Of a stretch of DNA of 64,000 nt, positions 8,590 through 19,274 are shown one piece after another (the stretch's first letter is position 1; each line of letters starts with the position of its first letter). The notes beneath the pieces are model-generated. The model saw nothing but the letters and a program-made list of their open reading frames with translations. It was not told the origin of the DNA and searched no databases. The translations under genes and the position numbers were made by a program. The stretch spans positions 2,542,001 to 2,606,000 of the forward strand of contig NZ_CP121252.1 in assembly GCF_029637705.1 (NCBI RefSeq), written 5' to 3'. The stretch is from Citricoccus muralis (GTDB lineage Bacteria > Actinomycetota > Actinomycetes > Actinomycetales > Micrococcaceae).

Positions 8590-11061
8590 GTCCCCGGGCT
8601 CACCGGGCTCGCTCGGCTCGGTACCGGACTCGTCCAGGTTCAGACCGAACACCACCGGGTCGTGGTCCGAGGAGCGATACACGTCGGGGGCGTAGATGTC
8701 GTCCTGACGGGGATCGGTGTGGAACCGGGTCTGGTAGTCCAGCACCGAGATCTCGTCCGAGTTGGTGTGCCAGGAGGCCGCACCCGAAATGTGGGGCATG
8801 ATGTCCTCGTGCGCCATCGCGTAGTCGAGGTACCCCAGTTGGCCGTCGAACACGTAGGAGTAGGCTTCTTCACCCTCGTACTCCTTCTTCAGGTCCACGT
8901 AGCCGCCCTCGGTCAGGGTGGTGATCGGGGCCTCATGGTCGTAGGCGTTCAGGTCGCCCATCATCACCGGCTTCGGCAGCTCGGCGTCCACCGCCCAGTC
9001 CACCAGGGCCTCAGCGGCGGCGGTGCGCTCGGCGTCGCAGGAGCCCACCAGGTGGGTGTTGTTGTCCTCGGAGCCGCACTCGGAGCCCTTGGACTTCAGG
9101 TGGTTGGTGATCACCGTGAACTCGCCGAGCTCCCCGGTCTCCCCGGCCGCGGTGAAGGTCTGCGCCAGCGCCGGACGGTGGCGTGAGGTGTTGAAGCGGG
9201 AGTCCACACTGCCGTCGAGCACCTGGTGCGCGCCGGCTGGGGTGACCGCCTCGGGGTCGTACATCATGGCGGTGGTGATCTGATCGGTGCCCAGGCGTCC
9301 GGTTTCCAGGGCCACGTAGCGGTCCTCATCCAAGTAGTTGTTCACGCCATCGACGAGATCGCGCAGTGCGACGTCGTTGTTGTTTTCGATCTCCATCAAC
9401 CCGACGACGTCGGAGCCAAGGTCACCGATCGCCGCAACCAGTTTCGCCTTCTGACGTTCGAACTCTTCGTCGTCCTGCGCGCCGCGGGAATTGAAGGTGG
9501 TGAAGTAATTGAGTACGTTGAACGCCGCGACCTGCACGTCACCGCCGACGTCAGGGACCTCGGACTCGCGCGGCACGGTGTTCTCGTAGTCGGCAGCCTC
9601 GGTGCGCTGAATCTTCCAGACGCTGTTGCGGAAGTCCATCACACCGGTGAGGTCGCGGAAGGTGTCACCGCCACGGAAGTAGTCCTCGATGCTGAACGGC
9701 TCCCCGTTGAGGTGCTCGGCCGGGTAGTAGTTCTGAATTGAATTGCGGTCATCGATGGTGATGCGGTTCGCCTGGTTCGACTCGTAGAGTTCCTGGGCCT
9801 CCGCGGATTCCGGGGCGTGGATCGCGGTCGGGGTGAATTGGCGCTCGGGCCCGACGACGACCTCGCCGTAGCGACCGAACTGGTAGGTTTCCAGCACGAT
9901 GGCCTCGGGGATCGTGACCCGCATGCCTTCGAGGTGCTCGTAGTCCTCCTCGACCGGGAAGCTGATCTCGACCGGGGCGGGCAGCTCGGCGGTGCCGCAC
10001 TCGGTCATGGTGGTGTTGGAGAGCTGGGTCTGGTTGTCATACTCGCCGGCGCGGCCGGACACCGTGACCAGGGTGCCCTGCTCGGGTGCTTCGGCGTTCG
10101 GGTGGTGCACAAACACTGCTTCGCTGGTGGCCAGATCATCGTCCGCCGTCTCGTCGCGCTCTTGGACCCAGAAACCGTTGGAGCCACCCGAAGCGTTGAA
10201 GAAGTCGCCGACGACGACCCCGCGCACGGTGACATTCTGATCGTTGAGCGGGGTGGCGGCCCCGGCGCCCTGCACCTCGGAGATCGAGGTGACGTCGGCG
10301 TCGCAGACCGCACCGGGTTCGCTCGGCTCATCCGTGGGCTCCGGTTCTGGAGTACCCGCGCCCTCGCCGTTGGCCGTACCGGGGGCGCTCGCCACCTCAA
10401 ACTCGCCCCGCGGTGCGGCGTCAATGCCGGGCAGTCCGGCGCCGTTGTACGCGTTGGGCACCCACGTGTCGGAACCGTCTGGAACGCGGGAGGCACCGCC
10501 GAGCGTGCTCGTGTACCCGTCGAAGTCGGAGGCGGACAGCTCAGTGCCCCAAGCCAGATCCCCAGAGTCGCCGTCGTGCAGACCCACGACGTCGAGCACC
10601 TCCACGCCCTGATCGGCCAGCGCGGCGTCGTCCAGCACACCATCCAATTCAGCGTCCATCTGGGTGTTAGACGCCACGGCGCCGTTCACCAGCGCTAGGG
10701 TGAGCGAGCCGTTCTGGAAGCCATTCACCGGCACGGTCAGCACACCGCGTCCGTCGTCATCGAACTCCACGTCCGCCAGCGGATAGACATGCACGGCTTT
10801 GCCCTGGTTGGAGTTGCCGTCGCCCTCGATCCCCACCACGTGCAGTTCGGCGGTGTCAAAGTTTTCGGGGACCAGGATCTCCGCGAATTCGAGGACATCG
10901 GTCCCGGCGGTATCGGTGACGAACTCGTTGATCACCGGTGCATCGGTGAGCGACGCACTGGCCGCAACTTGGATACCGACGAGCGCGGACACTCCGACGG
11001 CGGTCGCGGCGAGCCCCGCGATCACGGTGTTTCGGGTGGAAACAGATAAGGGAACAGCCAT
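8080..11061 (-). CDS. Secreted ExeM/NucH-type endonuclease with C-terminal WxL-like domain
   Basis: 993 residues. A Sec-type signal peptide (hydrophobic core GLAATAVGVSALVG, cut near ASA) leads into a lamin-tail-like region (about 35-230) and a Pro/Glu-rich linker. An OB-fold segment of the YhcR/NucH kind follows (around VTVRGVVVGDFF). The endonuclease/exonuclease/phosphatase domain spans about 508-807, with motifs AAFNVLNYF, GLMEIEN, NHLKSKG, MGDLNAYD and SSDHDPVVFG holding the catalytic Asn, Glu, Asp and His residues. It should degrade extracellular DNA. The last 169 residues (825-993) match the end of the alkaline phosphatase at 40868 almost exactly. The ATG at 11061 follows AGAGAGG. A surface-attached, nutrient-scavenging role is inferred. 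Confidence 0.9.
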   Translation of the reverse strand: MAVPLSVSTRNTVIAGLAATAVGVSALVGIQVAASASLTDAPVINEFVTDTAGTDVLEFAEILVPENFDTAELHVVGIEGDGNSNQGKAVHVYPLADVEFDDDGRGVLTVPVNGFQNGSLTLALVNGAVASNTQMDAELDGVLDDAALADQGVEVLDVVGLHDGDSGDLAWGTELSASDFDGYTSTLGGASRVPDGSDTWVPNAYNGAGLPGIDAAPRGEFEVASAPGTANGEGAGTPEPEPTDEPSEPGAVCDADVTSISEVQGAGAATPLNDQNVTVRGVVVGDFFNASGGSNGFWVQERDETADDDLATSEAVFVHHPNAEAPEQGTLVTVSGRAGEYDNQTQLSNTTMTECGTAELPAPVEISFPVEEDYEHLEGMRVTIPEAIVLETYQFGRYGEVVVGPERQFTPTAIHAPESAEAQELYESNQANRITIDDRNSIQNYYPAEHLNGEPFSIEDYFRGGDTFRDLTGVMDFRNSVWKIQRTEAADYENTVPRESEVPDVGGDVQVAAFNVLNYFTTFNSRGAQDDEEFERQKAKLVAAIGDLGSDVVGLMEIENNNDVALRDLVDGVNNYLDEDRYVALETGRLGTDQITTAMMYDPEAVTPAGAHQVLDGSVDSRFNTSRHRPALAQTFTAAGETGELGEFTVITNHLKSKGSECGSEDNNTHLVGSCDAERTAAAEALVDWAVDAELPKPVMMGDLNAYDHEAPITTLTEGGYVDLKKEYEGEEAYSYVFDGQLGYLDYAMAHEDIMPHISGAASWHTNSDEISVLDYQTRFHTDPRQDDIYAPDVYRSSDHDPVVFGLNLDESGTEPSEPGEPGDGDIPVEAEIPGLPGDDDDNNAPGSLVLSIADGTTTLGNQRNAGDRLRVTGELPTVSVTDTRRTGAGWAMAGQSSDLSIAGDSGESVTADHLGWAPFVNDTTNSATPGEVSRGVLAGGEGLAAPATLGSATEETRLGTSDLAADLVLEVPVDTEAGTYTGALSVSLFPVD

Positions 11062-11163
11062 GGAGGCCTCTCTCCAACAGGGCGAGTGAACGCCGGTGAG
11101 CACAACAGCTGTCACCCTAAGAGCCCCGTTTGGCCGGGACCGCACCCCTGCATGAACTCCCGC

Positions 11164-12135
11164 TTAATTCTGTGTGGCGCCGGCGATGGCCCGCAGACTG
11201 ACCGTCCCCGGGTCCCGGTAACCGCGCCCACCATGGGTGTCGTGCCCGACGGCGGGGATCAGACCGGATTCCGGTGACGCAGGAGACCCCGCCTGCACGA
11301 TCTGACCGCCCTGAGCAGTGTCCACGGGCACACGACGGCGTCCGGACAGCACCCGACCCAGCGGTGCCAGCAGGTCCCGGCGGGCACGGATCTCTGTGAC
11401 CCGTGGGCCGCGGTGGAGACCACGTTCAGACCGTTCTGCCAGCGCCGACACCGTGCCCCACCAATGGTGTGGCGCGCCCACCGATCCGGAGAGCACCAGC
11501 GCATCGATCCGGCCCGCCGACGGCACCGTGCGCTCAAGCCGGGTGCGTGACCAGAGCGCCAACAGTCCCAACGCCCGCACCGCCACTGGCACCCCGTACG
11601 AATGGGCCTCCAGGCTGCGCCACGGGTCGAGCGCGGTTCCGGCACCCCGCCCAGCGCCCGTGCATTGCCAGAGCAGCAACGTCGTCCACACGTGCTCGGC
11701 CAGGCGTTCCCCGGCCCGGGCGGCGATCCGCGAGGAGAGCACCCCCAGCGGCGACGGTGGGTGGTAGCCCTGCCAGCTCAGCACCAGCGGGCGAACCGCC
11801 CCCAGATGCCGCTGTTCCCGGTGCAATTGCGCCGCTTCGCGCGCCGCACCCCACGCCGCCTGCGCCGGGCCCATCGCCATGCCCGCGATCTGCCACGTCA
11901 CCTGGGTGGGCGCGTGCAACTCCCCCACCGCGATCACCACGTGCGGGGTGGCCGAGTCATAGTCGATCAGGGTGCGCGCGGCGTAGTCGGCGTCCATCGA
12001 GTCAGGCTTGAGCGCGTGCACGGTGCCATCAAGCACCCGCCGTCGTCGTTCAGGCAGAGTCTCGCGCACGGCCATCTCCGCGCGTAGCGCCCTCAGTGCG
12101 ACGGCGCTGCGGTGGATCAGCCCGTCCGCCGCCAC
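11164..12135 (-). CDS. DUF1023 alpha/beta-hydrolase-like protein
   Basis: 323 residues. The core fits the actinobacterial DUF1023 family. A nucleophile-elbow-like EAHSYGVPVA has the presumed catalytic Ser in H-S-Y-G. A VLSGSVGAP strand follows, and near the end comes VGHDTHGGRGYRDPGTVSL with the likely catalytic His. The family is annotated as putative lipase/esterase-like hydrolases, with no firm substrate. The N-terminal third is helical and Arg/Ala rich. Its start overlaps the end of hspR by 19 bp, so it is probably the last gene of the heat-shock operon. An unusually low-complexity Arg/Gly/Pro content lowers confidence in the catalytic assignment. Confidence 0.7.
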   Translation of the reverse strand: MAADGLIHRSAVALRALRAEMAVRETLPERRRRVLDGTVHALKPDSMDADYAARTLIDYDSATPHVVIAVGELHAPTQVTWQIAGMAMGPAQAAWGAAREAAQLHREQRHLGAVRPLVLSWQGYHPPSPLGVLSSRIAARAGERLAEHVWTTLLLWQCTGAGRGAGTALDPWRSLEAHSYGVPVAVRALGLLALWSRTRLERTVPSAGRIDALVLSGSVGAPHHWWGTVSALAERSERGLHRGPRVTEIRARRDLLAPLGRVLSGRRRVPVDTAQGGQIVQAGSPASPESGLIPAVGHDTHGGRGYRDPGTVSLRAIAGATQN

Positions 12136-12668
12136 GTCCGCACCTTCGGAACCCGAGCCACGGGTTCCAAGGCCAGTGCCGGACGTCCCCGGCGGCGGAC
12201 CGCCTCAGCAGCGGCCCGATCGAGCTCCCGCTCTGCGGCGGAGCCAGTGGTGCCGGCCCGACCAGCCGATCCCTCGCCGGGGGTGGTGAACCGGGTGGTC
12301 ACGTCCCCGGTGGTCCCGGCCGTGAAGGTGCGTGAGAACCGACCCTGGTCGTGCAGCAAGTTCACCTGGTCCATCAGGTGCGTCACCGTCTGGCGCAACT
12401 GATCTACCTCGCCCTCTAGTTCCACAATTCGACGGATCCCTTCCAGGGAGACCCCCTCGCGGGAGAGCACCTGAATCCGGCGCAACCGGTGCAGATCCGC
12501 GCGTGAATACCGCCGTTGCCCGCCACCCTGACGCTGCGGCACCACCAGCCCGAGCCGGTCGTACTGGCGCAGAGTCTGCGGGTGCATATCGGCCAGCTCC
12601 GCCGCCACCGAAATCACGAAGGTCGGTGTGCTGGCGTCGCTGAAACCGCGGGATTCGAAAGCCACCAT
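12117..12668 (-). CDS. hspR: HspR, MerR-family heat-shock repressor
   Basis: 183 residues. The MerR-type winged helix lies at about 12-85: VISVAAELADMHPQTLRQYD is the recognition helix, followed by LGLVVP and GGGQRRYSRADLHRL. A coiled-coil segment (VELEGEVDQLRQTVTHLMDQ) gives dimerisation. A Thr/Arg/Ala-rich tail follows. HspR represses dnaK operons by binding HAIR repeats, using DnaK as co-repressor. Two HAIR-like sites are seen upstream of dnaK at 16501 and 16553, so autoregulation is expected. The ATG at 12668 overlaps the dnaJ stop by one base (TGATG); a GTG one codon earlier is an alternative. Confidence 0.93.
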   Translation of the reverse strand: MVAFESRGFSDASTPTFVISVAAELADMHPQTLRQYDRLGLVVPQRQGGGQRRYSRADLHRLRRIQVLSREGVSLEGIRRIVELEGEVDQLRQTVTHLMDQVNLLHDQGRFSRTFTAGTTGDVTTRFTTPGEGSAGRAGTTGSAAERELDRAAAEAVRRRGRPALALEPVARVPKVRTWRRTG

Positions 12669-13645
12669 CACACTCTGGCTTTCGCTGCCAGTCCCTCACG
12701 CGGATCGAAGCTCGACGTCGCCTCGGCCAGCGCTTCCACCGCCGCGCGAGCCTCGTCGCTGAGAGTCTTGGGCACGGCCACCTGCAGCTCCACGAGCAGG
12801 TCACCGGGCCCCTTCTTCCCGGGTACGCCGCGGTTCTTCAATCGCAGCACCTTGCCCGACGACGAACCGGCCGGCACCTTCATCCGCACCGGATCCTCCA
12901 GGGTCGGTACCTCAATGGTGGCGCCCAGTGCCGCCTCCGCGAAGCTCACCGGCACAGTGATCCGCAGGTTGTTACCCTCTCGGTGGAAGAACGGGTGCTC
13001 ACGCACCTTCACCGTCACGATCAGGTCCCCGCGACCAGCAGTACCGTGGGAGCCCTTGCCGCGGGCGCGCACCTTCTGGCCATCTTTAATGCCGGCTGGG
13101 ATGCGCACCTCGATCATCTCGCCGTCAGCCGCGCGCAGCGACACGGTGGTGCCGCGCATCGCCCCGCCAAAGGAGATCGTCGTCGTCGCCGTCCGATCGG
13201 GACCCTTCTGCGGTGGTGGGTTGTAGTCGCCCCCGCCGAAGCCACCGAAGCCCCCGAACAGATCGGAGAGATCCGGTCCCCCGCGCTGACCGCCTCCGGC
13301 GCGGGGGGCGCGGCCGCCGGTAAACAAGTCACCGAAAACGTCCTCGAAACCTCCGCCCCCGGCACCACCGGCGGGTCCGCCAGGTCCGGGCCCGGTGAAG
13401 CGTGCGCCCGAGCCCATGGCGCGAATCGCGTCGTACTGCTGGCGCTCCTCCGGATCGGAGAGCACCGCGTTCGCCTCCGAGATCTCCTTGAACTTCTTCT
13501 CCGCGGCCTCATCCCCAATATTCTGGTCCGGGTGGTACTTCCGGGCCAGTTTGCGGTAGGCCTTCTTGATGTCGGCGTCCGAGGCGTCCTTAGAGACACC
13601 GAGGGTGGCGTAAAAATCCTTGTCCACCCAATCCTGTGAGGCCAT
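12668..13645 (-). CDS. dnaJ: DnaJ-type co-chaperone lacking zinc fingers
   Basis: 325 residues. The J-domain is at 8-75 with the essential HPD at 38-40 and the Y-R-K-L-A-R-K-Y helix II. A Gly/Phe-rich linker (about 80-140) follows. The two beta-barrel C-terminal domains run to the end. The CxxCxGxG zinc-finger repeats of DnaJ1-type proteins are absent, so this is a type II (CbpA-like) J-protein, the form usually located in the actinobacterial dnaK operon. It delivers substrates to DnaK and stimulates its ATPase. A second, zinc-finger dnaJ is expected elsewhere in the genome. It sits between grpE and hspR and overlaps hspR. Confidence 0.95.
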   Translation of the reverse strand: MASQDWVDKDFYATLGVSKDASDADIKKAYRKLARKYHPDQNIGDEAAEKKFKEISEANAVLSDPEERQQYDAIRAMGSGARFTGPGPGGPAGGAGGGGFEDVFGDLFTGGRAPRAGGGQRGGPDLSDLFGGFGGFGGGDYNPPPQKGPDRTATTTISFGGAMRGTTVSLRAADGEMIEVRIPAGIKDGQKVRARGKGSHGTAGRGDLIVTVKVREHPFFHREGNNLRITVPVSFAEAALGATIEVPTLEDPVRMKVPAGSSSGKVLRLKNRGVPGKKGPGDLLVELQVAVPKTLSDEARAAVEALAEATSSFDPREGLAAKARV

Positions 13646-13714
13646 GGTGCCTCCCTTCCTCTCTCGTGTACTCAGCTGTTCGGCAGGCGCTGGTTCGGCA
13701 CCTGCTCAGCAACC

Positions 13715-14398
13715 TCAATTCGCTCCGGCCGAGACCATCACCTGGGCGGCACGCAACACCCGCTCGCCGCGGACGTACCCGTTACGGAACACCTGAATAA
13801 TGTGCTCCTCGGGCACCTCCTCCGACGGCTGACGCAGCATCGCCTCGTGCTGGGCGGGGTTGAACTCGGCCCCGGCCAGTGCCTCTTGGTCGTGGCGCTC
13901 CAGCCCATAACCGGTCAGCACCTGCTCCAGCTTCTTCGCGATGGCGGCAAACGGCCCGTCCGTGAGGTCCCCGGCAGTGCGTGCGGCATCGATATCGTCC
14001 AGCACCGGCAACAGCGACTCGAGCATCGAGTTCACCGCCTCCTCCTTGGCCACGCTGCGGTCCCGGTCCACGCGACGCCGGTAATTCACAAATTCGGCCT
14101 GGAGCCGCTGCAGGTCGGTGCGCAGCTCATCGACGACGGCGCCTGACGCCTCCGCGCCCTCGGATTCCCCTGCACCAGCATCGGCGTCCTCCGCCGCGGC
14201 CGCATCCTGGAGGATCTGCTCCGCCTGGCTCACCGCATCCGCGCCGTCTTCCTGGCTTGCCTCACCGGGCTGGCCCGGCTGATCGCGGCGCTTCCCGGTT
14301 TCCGGGTCGATCCGGCGCTTGTCGGTGAAGCGCACGTCCTCGCGCGGTTCCTGGGCGTCGTTGGCACCGTCACGGTGCTCATGTGGTTCGTTCGTCAT
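13715..14398 (-). CDS. grpE: GrpE nucleotide exchange factor
   Basis: 227 residues. Residues 1-85 are an acidic, polar extension (Glu/Asp/Gln rich). The long helix begins near ELRTDLQRLQAEFVNYRRRV. The beta-wing domain carries the family signature EVPEEHIIQVFRNGYVRGER, ending LRAAQVMVS. GrpE releases ADP from DnaK and acts as a thermosensor. The gene lies 174 bp after dnaK, a gap that contains a strong hairpin, and 69 bp before dnaJ. Confidence 0.95.
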   Translation of the reverse strand: MTNEPHEHRDGANDAQEPREDVRFTDKRRIDPETGKRRDQPGQPGEASQEDGADAVSQAEQILQDAAAAEDADAGAGESEGAEASGAVVDELRTDLQRLQAEFVNYRRRVDRDRSVAKEEAVNSMLESLLPVLDDIDAARTAGDLTDGPFAAIAKKLEQVLTGYGLERHDQEALAGAEFNPAQHEAMLRQPSEEVPEEHIIQVFRNGYVRGERVLRAAQVMVSAGAN

Positions 14399-14470
14399 GG
14401 TCTCTCCTGTCAGGCACTGTCTGAACTGGCGCTGTCTGGTCTGGGCTGGTCATGGGTGCTGATACCGGCC

Positions 14471-14508
14471 GGGCCGGCCGCACCCCATCTCCGGGGCACG
14501 GCCGGCCC
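14471..14508 (-). terminator. Strong GC hairpin between dnaK and grpE (attenuator candidate)
   Basis: GGGCCGGCCG (14471-14480) pairs perfectly with CGGCCGGCCC (14499-14508). Inside, CCCC and GGGG extend the stem. It lies directly downstream of dnaK in the transcribed direction and has no U-tract. It could partly end transcription or protect the 3' end of dnaK mRNA, giving more DnaK than GrpE/DnaJ/HspR. Confidence 0.6.
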
Positions 14509-14572
14509 AGAAACCGGATCCTTACTCGGTACGCGCCGAGCGCGGCTCGCTCTCACGAGCCGGTGGCGTCGG

Positions 14573-16483
<1,911 letters not shown>

Positions 16484-16500
16484 CTACCCGGCTGCGGCAC

Positions 16501-16521
16501 CTTGAGCGTTCATGACTCAAC
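16501..16521. promoter_or_regulatory. HAIR operator (HspR site), proximal
   Basis: CTTGAGC-N7-ACTCAAC matches the HAIR consensus CTTGAGT-N7-ACTCAAG with a mismatch at the last base of each half. It overlaps the candidate -10 of the dnaK promoter, a repressing position. Confidence 0.85.
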
Positions 16522-16548
16522 ATGCCACGTCGGAAAACCCTGTGTCAA
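16519..16548 (-). promoter_or_regulatory. Candidate dnaK promoter
   Basis: On the minus strand a consensus -35 TTGACA (16548-16543) is separated by 18 bp from a weaker -10 CATGTT (16524-16519). HAIR sites lie on the -10 and just upstream of the -35. The remainder of this gene-free stretch (16574-16797) must hold the promoter of the plus-strand DUF222 gene; I see no further clear element there. Confidence 0.6.
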
Positions 16549-16552
16549 GAGA

Positions 16553-16573
16553 CCTGAGTCGCACTGACTCAAC
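16553..16573. promoter_or_regulatory. HAIR operator (HspR site), distal
   Basis: CCTGAGT-N7-ACTCAAC matches the HAIR consensus at 12 of 14 half-site bases. It lies 52 bp upstream of the first HAIR, about five helical turns, just outside the -35. Confidence 0.8.
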
Positions 16574-16797
16574 TTTGTGTCGATGAGTATAACCGCGACC
16601 CCGCGAAGTTCATTCCCGACGGCGCACATTCCTCGAAAACCCACCCCTGATCCGACTCCTCCACAGACCCTTGACACGCGCCCTTCATCCAGAGATTCAA
16701 CCCCTCTTCCCTCAAGGTCTTGCACAGCCGGGCAGACTAGTCGTAGAACTTGCGTACCAGTCATAAGTCAGCAGCAGAGCAAGGAGAGGAGAACGTC

Positions 16798-18987
16798 ATG
16801 ACGGACACGACGACGGAGCCGATTCGCCCGCCGCACCCGCTCGAAGAATCGGAGAACCTCTTCGAGGAGCATCTCTCCGCCGCCGGAGACGCCCAGCAGT
16901 CCACGCGGGAAGAAGAAATCCGGGCGGCACGAGACTTTGCCGCATCACTAGGGCTCAACGATCTGACCCTCGAGCAGAAGGCCGTCGTCCTTGTGGCCCT
17001 CAGCGCGGACCTGTCCCAGCAACTCCTCACCGCACCCTCATCCGAGGTCTACACCCACCTCGACCTCATGGAGGCCGCCCCGGACGGCGACCAGGATTGG
17101 TCTACCCTCTGGTCCGCCTCACTCGAGGAGCCCGCCCCCACGTCTATCGAGTCAAACGAGCACGGCGTACGCCACGCCCCCGAGTCGGACCGCCTCGATT
17201 CCTCCGCGGCTGCACCAAACTCTTCACGCCACGCCACGGCTTGGTTACCAGCCCTCCTGCAGCGCACCTCCACCGCCGGTCAGCTACTGGAAAGCGCCCT
17301 CACCTCCATGGCAGCCACCGTGGACCAGGTCTTTGACCGCTCCATGGAGCGCTACGAGCTGCTGGGAGTCCCGGCCGGGCGGCGCTCCTTCCGCGACTCC
17401 GCCGCATACCTACGCGACCTCACCGGCCGCACCCGCACGCAGATCCGCGCCTGGACCGAGGTCGCTGAGAAAGTCTGCCCCGGACCCAAGGAACCCAACG
17501 GCCACCGGCGCCCGGCTCGCTACACCCACCTTTCGGCAAGCATTCACGACGGCACCCTGCACGTCGACAACGCGACCCTGGTCCTCAAGGCCATGCGCAA
17601 TGTCGAGAAGTACGCCCAACAGTGCAAGGTCGACCCTGCCACCGCAGAATCCGCCCTTGCTGACGGCGAGCGCCTGCTGGCCAACCGTTCGCGCACGCTG
17701 CACGCCGATGGGCTGCGCAAGCTCTGTGACCAGTGGGAGACCTCCACCAAAACCAGCTTGGACCAGGACGGCGTCCCGCCAGACTCCGATGCACCGCATG
17801 AGAAGCAGGGACTGTCCTATAAGGGGTACAACGCCGAGGACGACCTCTACCACTGGGGAATGCGCCTGACGCAGATCCAGCACGAGATGCTCCTTGCAGC
17901 CACCTCAGCCGCCACCAATCCCCGCTCCCGCCACGCGCAGAAACGGGCCCAAGCCCTCACCAGCCTCTTTGAAGCCTTCCTCGAAGAGCACGGCCTGGAC
18001 CCAGAAGATCTCATCCAGCCCGACGACGCCGACTCCGCCGACACCAACGATCCTGCCGGCGCCAACCCCTCGTCAGCGGATCCCGTCAGCGATAATTCGA
18101 CGAATCGCACTGATCTGCCTCCGCAGCCCTCCCCGTCGACAGACCCAGCATCACCCGAAGAGTCCACCCCACCTGGAGTGCCGACTCCACCTCAACCATC
18201 CGCCGATGATGCAGATCAACGACTTGGCCAGCACACATTGCCCTTGCCTGACCTCACCGATCCTGCCGAGAATCTGCCCTTCGATCCGCTCGACGAGTCA
18301 CACCTGCCCGAAATGGGCCATGTCGATCACCCCGCTGCGGTTCGAATGACGCGCCGAGTCAAAGAAGCATTGCAGCTCGAGGCCGTTTTCACGGCACTGC
18401 ACCACGGAATTTCGGCACTCTCCGGCACACACCTGCTTCCGCGGTCTAATGGCGTATTGCCCAGACTGACCATCCTGATGGACTACGCCACCCTGCATCG
18501 GTCATTGACAGCAGATTCAGAGACGACGCGGGGCGAACCTCACCTGGCCTCGCAAGGACCGCCGGTATCCACCGCACTATTCAGCGGCCACATCAATCCG
18601 CGAAATATTCGACACCTAGCTTGTGATGCCGAAATTCTGCCCGTCGTGATGGACGGCAAAAACGCCGTGCTCGACCAGGGCCGACATTTGCGCAACGCCA
18701 CCGAGGCACAGCGCACCGCACTTCAAGCACGCGATCGGGGTTGCGCCGCGCCCGGATGTACCATGACCGCCGCATGGTGCCAGCCACACCACGTCACCCC
18801 CTGGGTCGATGGTGGAGAGACCGACCTCGACAATCTCGTCCTACTCTGCCCCGGGTGCCACCGAGCGACCCATGACGGTCGCTGGACGATCACCATCAAG
18901 GACGGCACACCCTGGTTCACACCAGCCAGCTACGTCGACCTCAATCAAACTCCACGGCGCAACGATCTTTGGCACACCAATAGCTGA
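16798..18987 (+). CDS. DUF222 / HNH endonuclease-domain protein (13E12-like family)
   Basis: 729 residues. The central part (about 135-400) is the helical DUF222 region usual in actinobacterial 13E12-repeat proteins. Residues about 400-500 are a Pro/Ser/Asp-rich linker. The C-terminal HNH nuclease has its zinc Cys pairs starting at Cys649 (RGCAAPGC), the HHVTPW motif, the NLVLLCPGCH segment and a final H in THDGRW. Members occur in many copies per genome and their role is unknown; some are thought to be mobile or DNA-damage related. The ATG at 16798 follows an ideal AAGGAGAGGAG. Codon use at the 3' end is slightly less GC-biased than in neighbours. Confidence 0.88.
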   Translation: MTDTTTEPIRPPHPLEESENLFEEHLSAAGDAQQSTREEEIRAARDFAASLGLNDLTLEQKAVVLVALSADLSQQLLTAPSSEVYTHLDLMEAAPDGDQDWSTLWSASLEEPAPTSIESNEHGVRHAPESDRLDSSAAAPNSSRHATAWLPALLQRTSTAGQLLESALTSMAATVDQVFDRSMERYELLGVPAGRRSFRDSAAYLRDLTGRTRTQIRAWTEVAEKVCPGPKEPNGHRRPARYTHLSASIHDGTLHVDNATLVLKAMRNVEKYAQQCKVDPATAESALADGERLLANRSRTLHADGLRKLCDQWETSTKTSLDQDGVPPDSDAPHEKQGLSYKGYNAEDDLYHWGMRLTQIQHEMLLAATSAATNPRSRHAQKRAQALTSLFEAFLEEHGLDPEDLIQPDDADSADTNDPAGANPSSADPVSDNSTNRTDLPPQPSPSTDPASPEESTPPGVPTPPQPSADDADQRLGQHTLPLPDLTDPAENLPFDPLDESHLPEMGHVDHPAAVRMTRRVKEALQLEAVFTALHHGISALSGTHLLPRSNGVLPRLTILMDYATLHRSLTADSETTRGEPHLASQGPPVSTALFSGHINPRNIRHLACDAEILPVVMDGKNAVLDQGRHLRNATEAQRTALQARDRGCAAPGCTMTAAWCQPHHVTPWVDGGETDLDNLVLLCPGCHRATHDGRWTITIKDGTPWFTPASYVDLNQTPRRNDLWHTNS

Positions 18988-19075
18988 ACGACCCCGCGCA
19001 ATCTTCGACGTGAAGAATCAGCATTCCAACGCCAACCCAATCTCAAATTCGACAGCATCACCGCCGTTCAGAGAG

Positions 19076-19094
19076 TTAGGAGAGCCTAGGCAAA
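19076..19094. promoter_or_regulatory. Candidate iron box (DtxR/IdeR-like), upstream copy
   Basis: TTAGGAGAGCCTAGGCAAA resembles the DtxR/IdeR operator TTAGGTTAGSCTAACCTAA, mainly in its left half and centre. The match is partial. A second similar site begins exactly 60 bp downstream, before dps. Confidence 0.4.
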
Positions 19095-19135
19095 CAGCCG
19101 GATCCGGGTGTTATTTTGATCCACTCAAAATACAG

Positions 19136-19154
19136 TTAGGATAGGCTCCTATTG
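19136..19154. promoter_or_regulatory. Candidate iron box (DtxR/IdeR-like), downstream copy
   Basis: TTAGGATAGGCTCCTATTG matches the left half and centre of the DtxR/IdeR operator and contains the inverted repeat TAGGA-N5-TCCTA. It lies 121 bp before the dps start. Confidence 0.45.
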
Positions 19155-19274
19155 CTTGCGGGGCCTGAGGTGGGGTGCTTGAATTAGATGCGTAAGGAGA
19201 TGAAAGTTGAATAGTTCATCCGATATTCGACTCAGCGTCACCTTTCAATTCGCACCCTCGTGGAAGGAATGATC

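Noticed and set aside
16798-18987. HNH domain gene as sign of an active mobile element or homing endonuclease.
   Set aside because: DUF222/HNH proteins are common chromosomal families in actinobacteria; no intron, inverted repeats, target duplication or transposase nearby.
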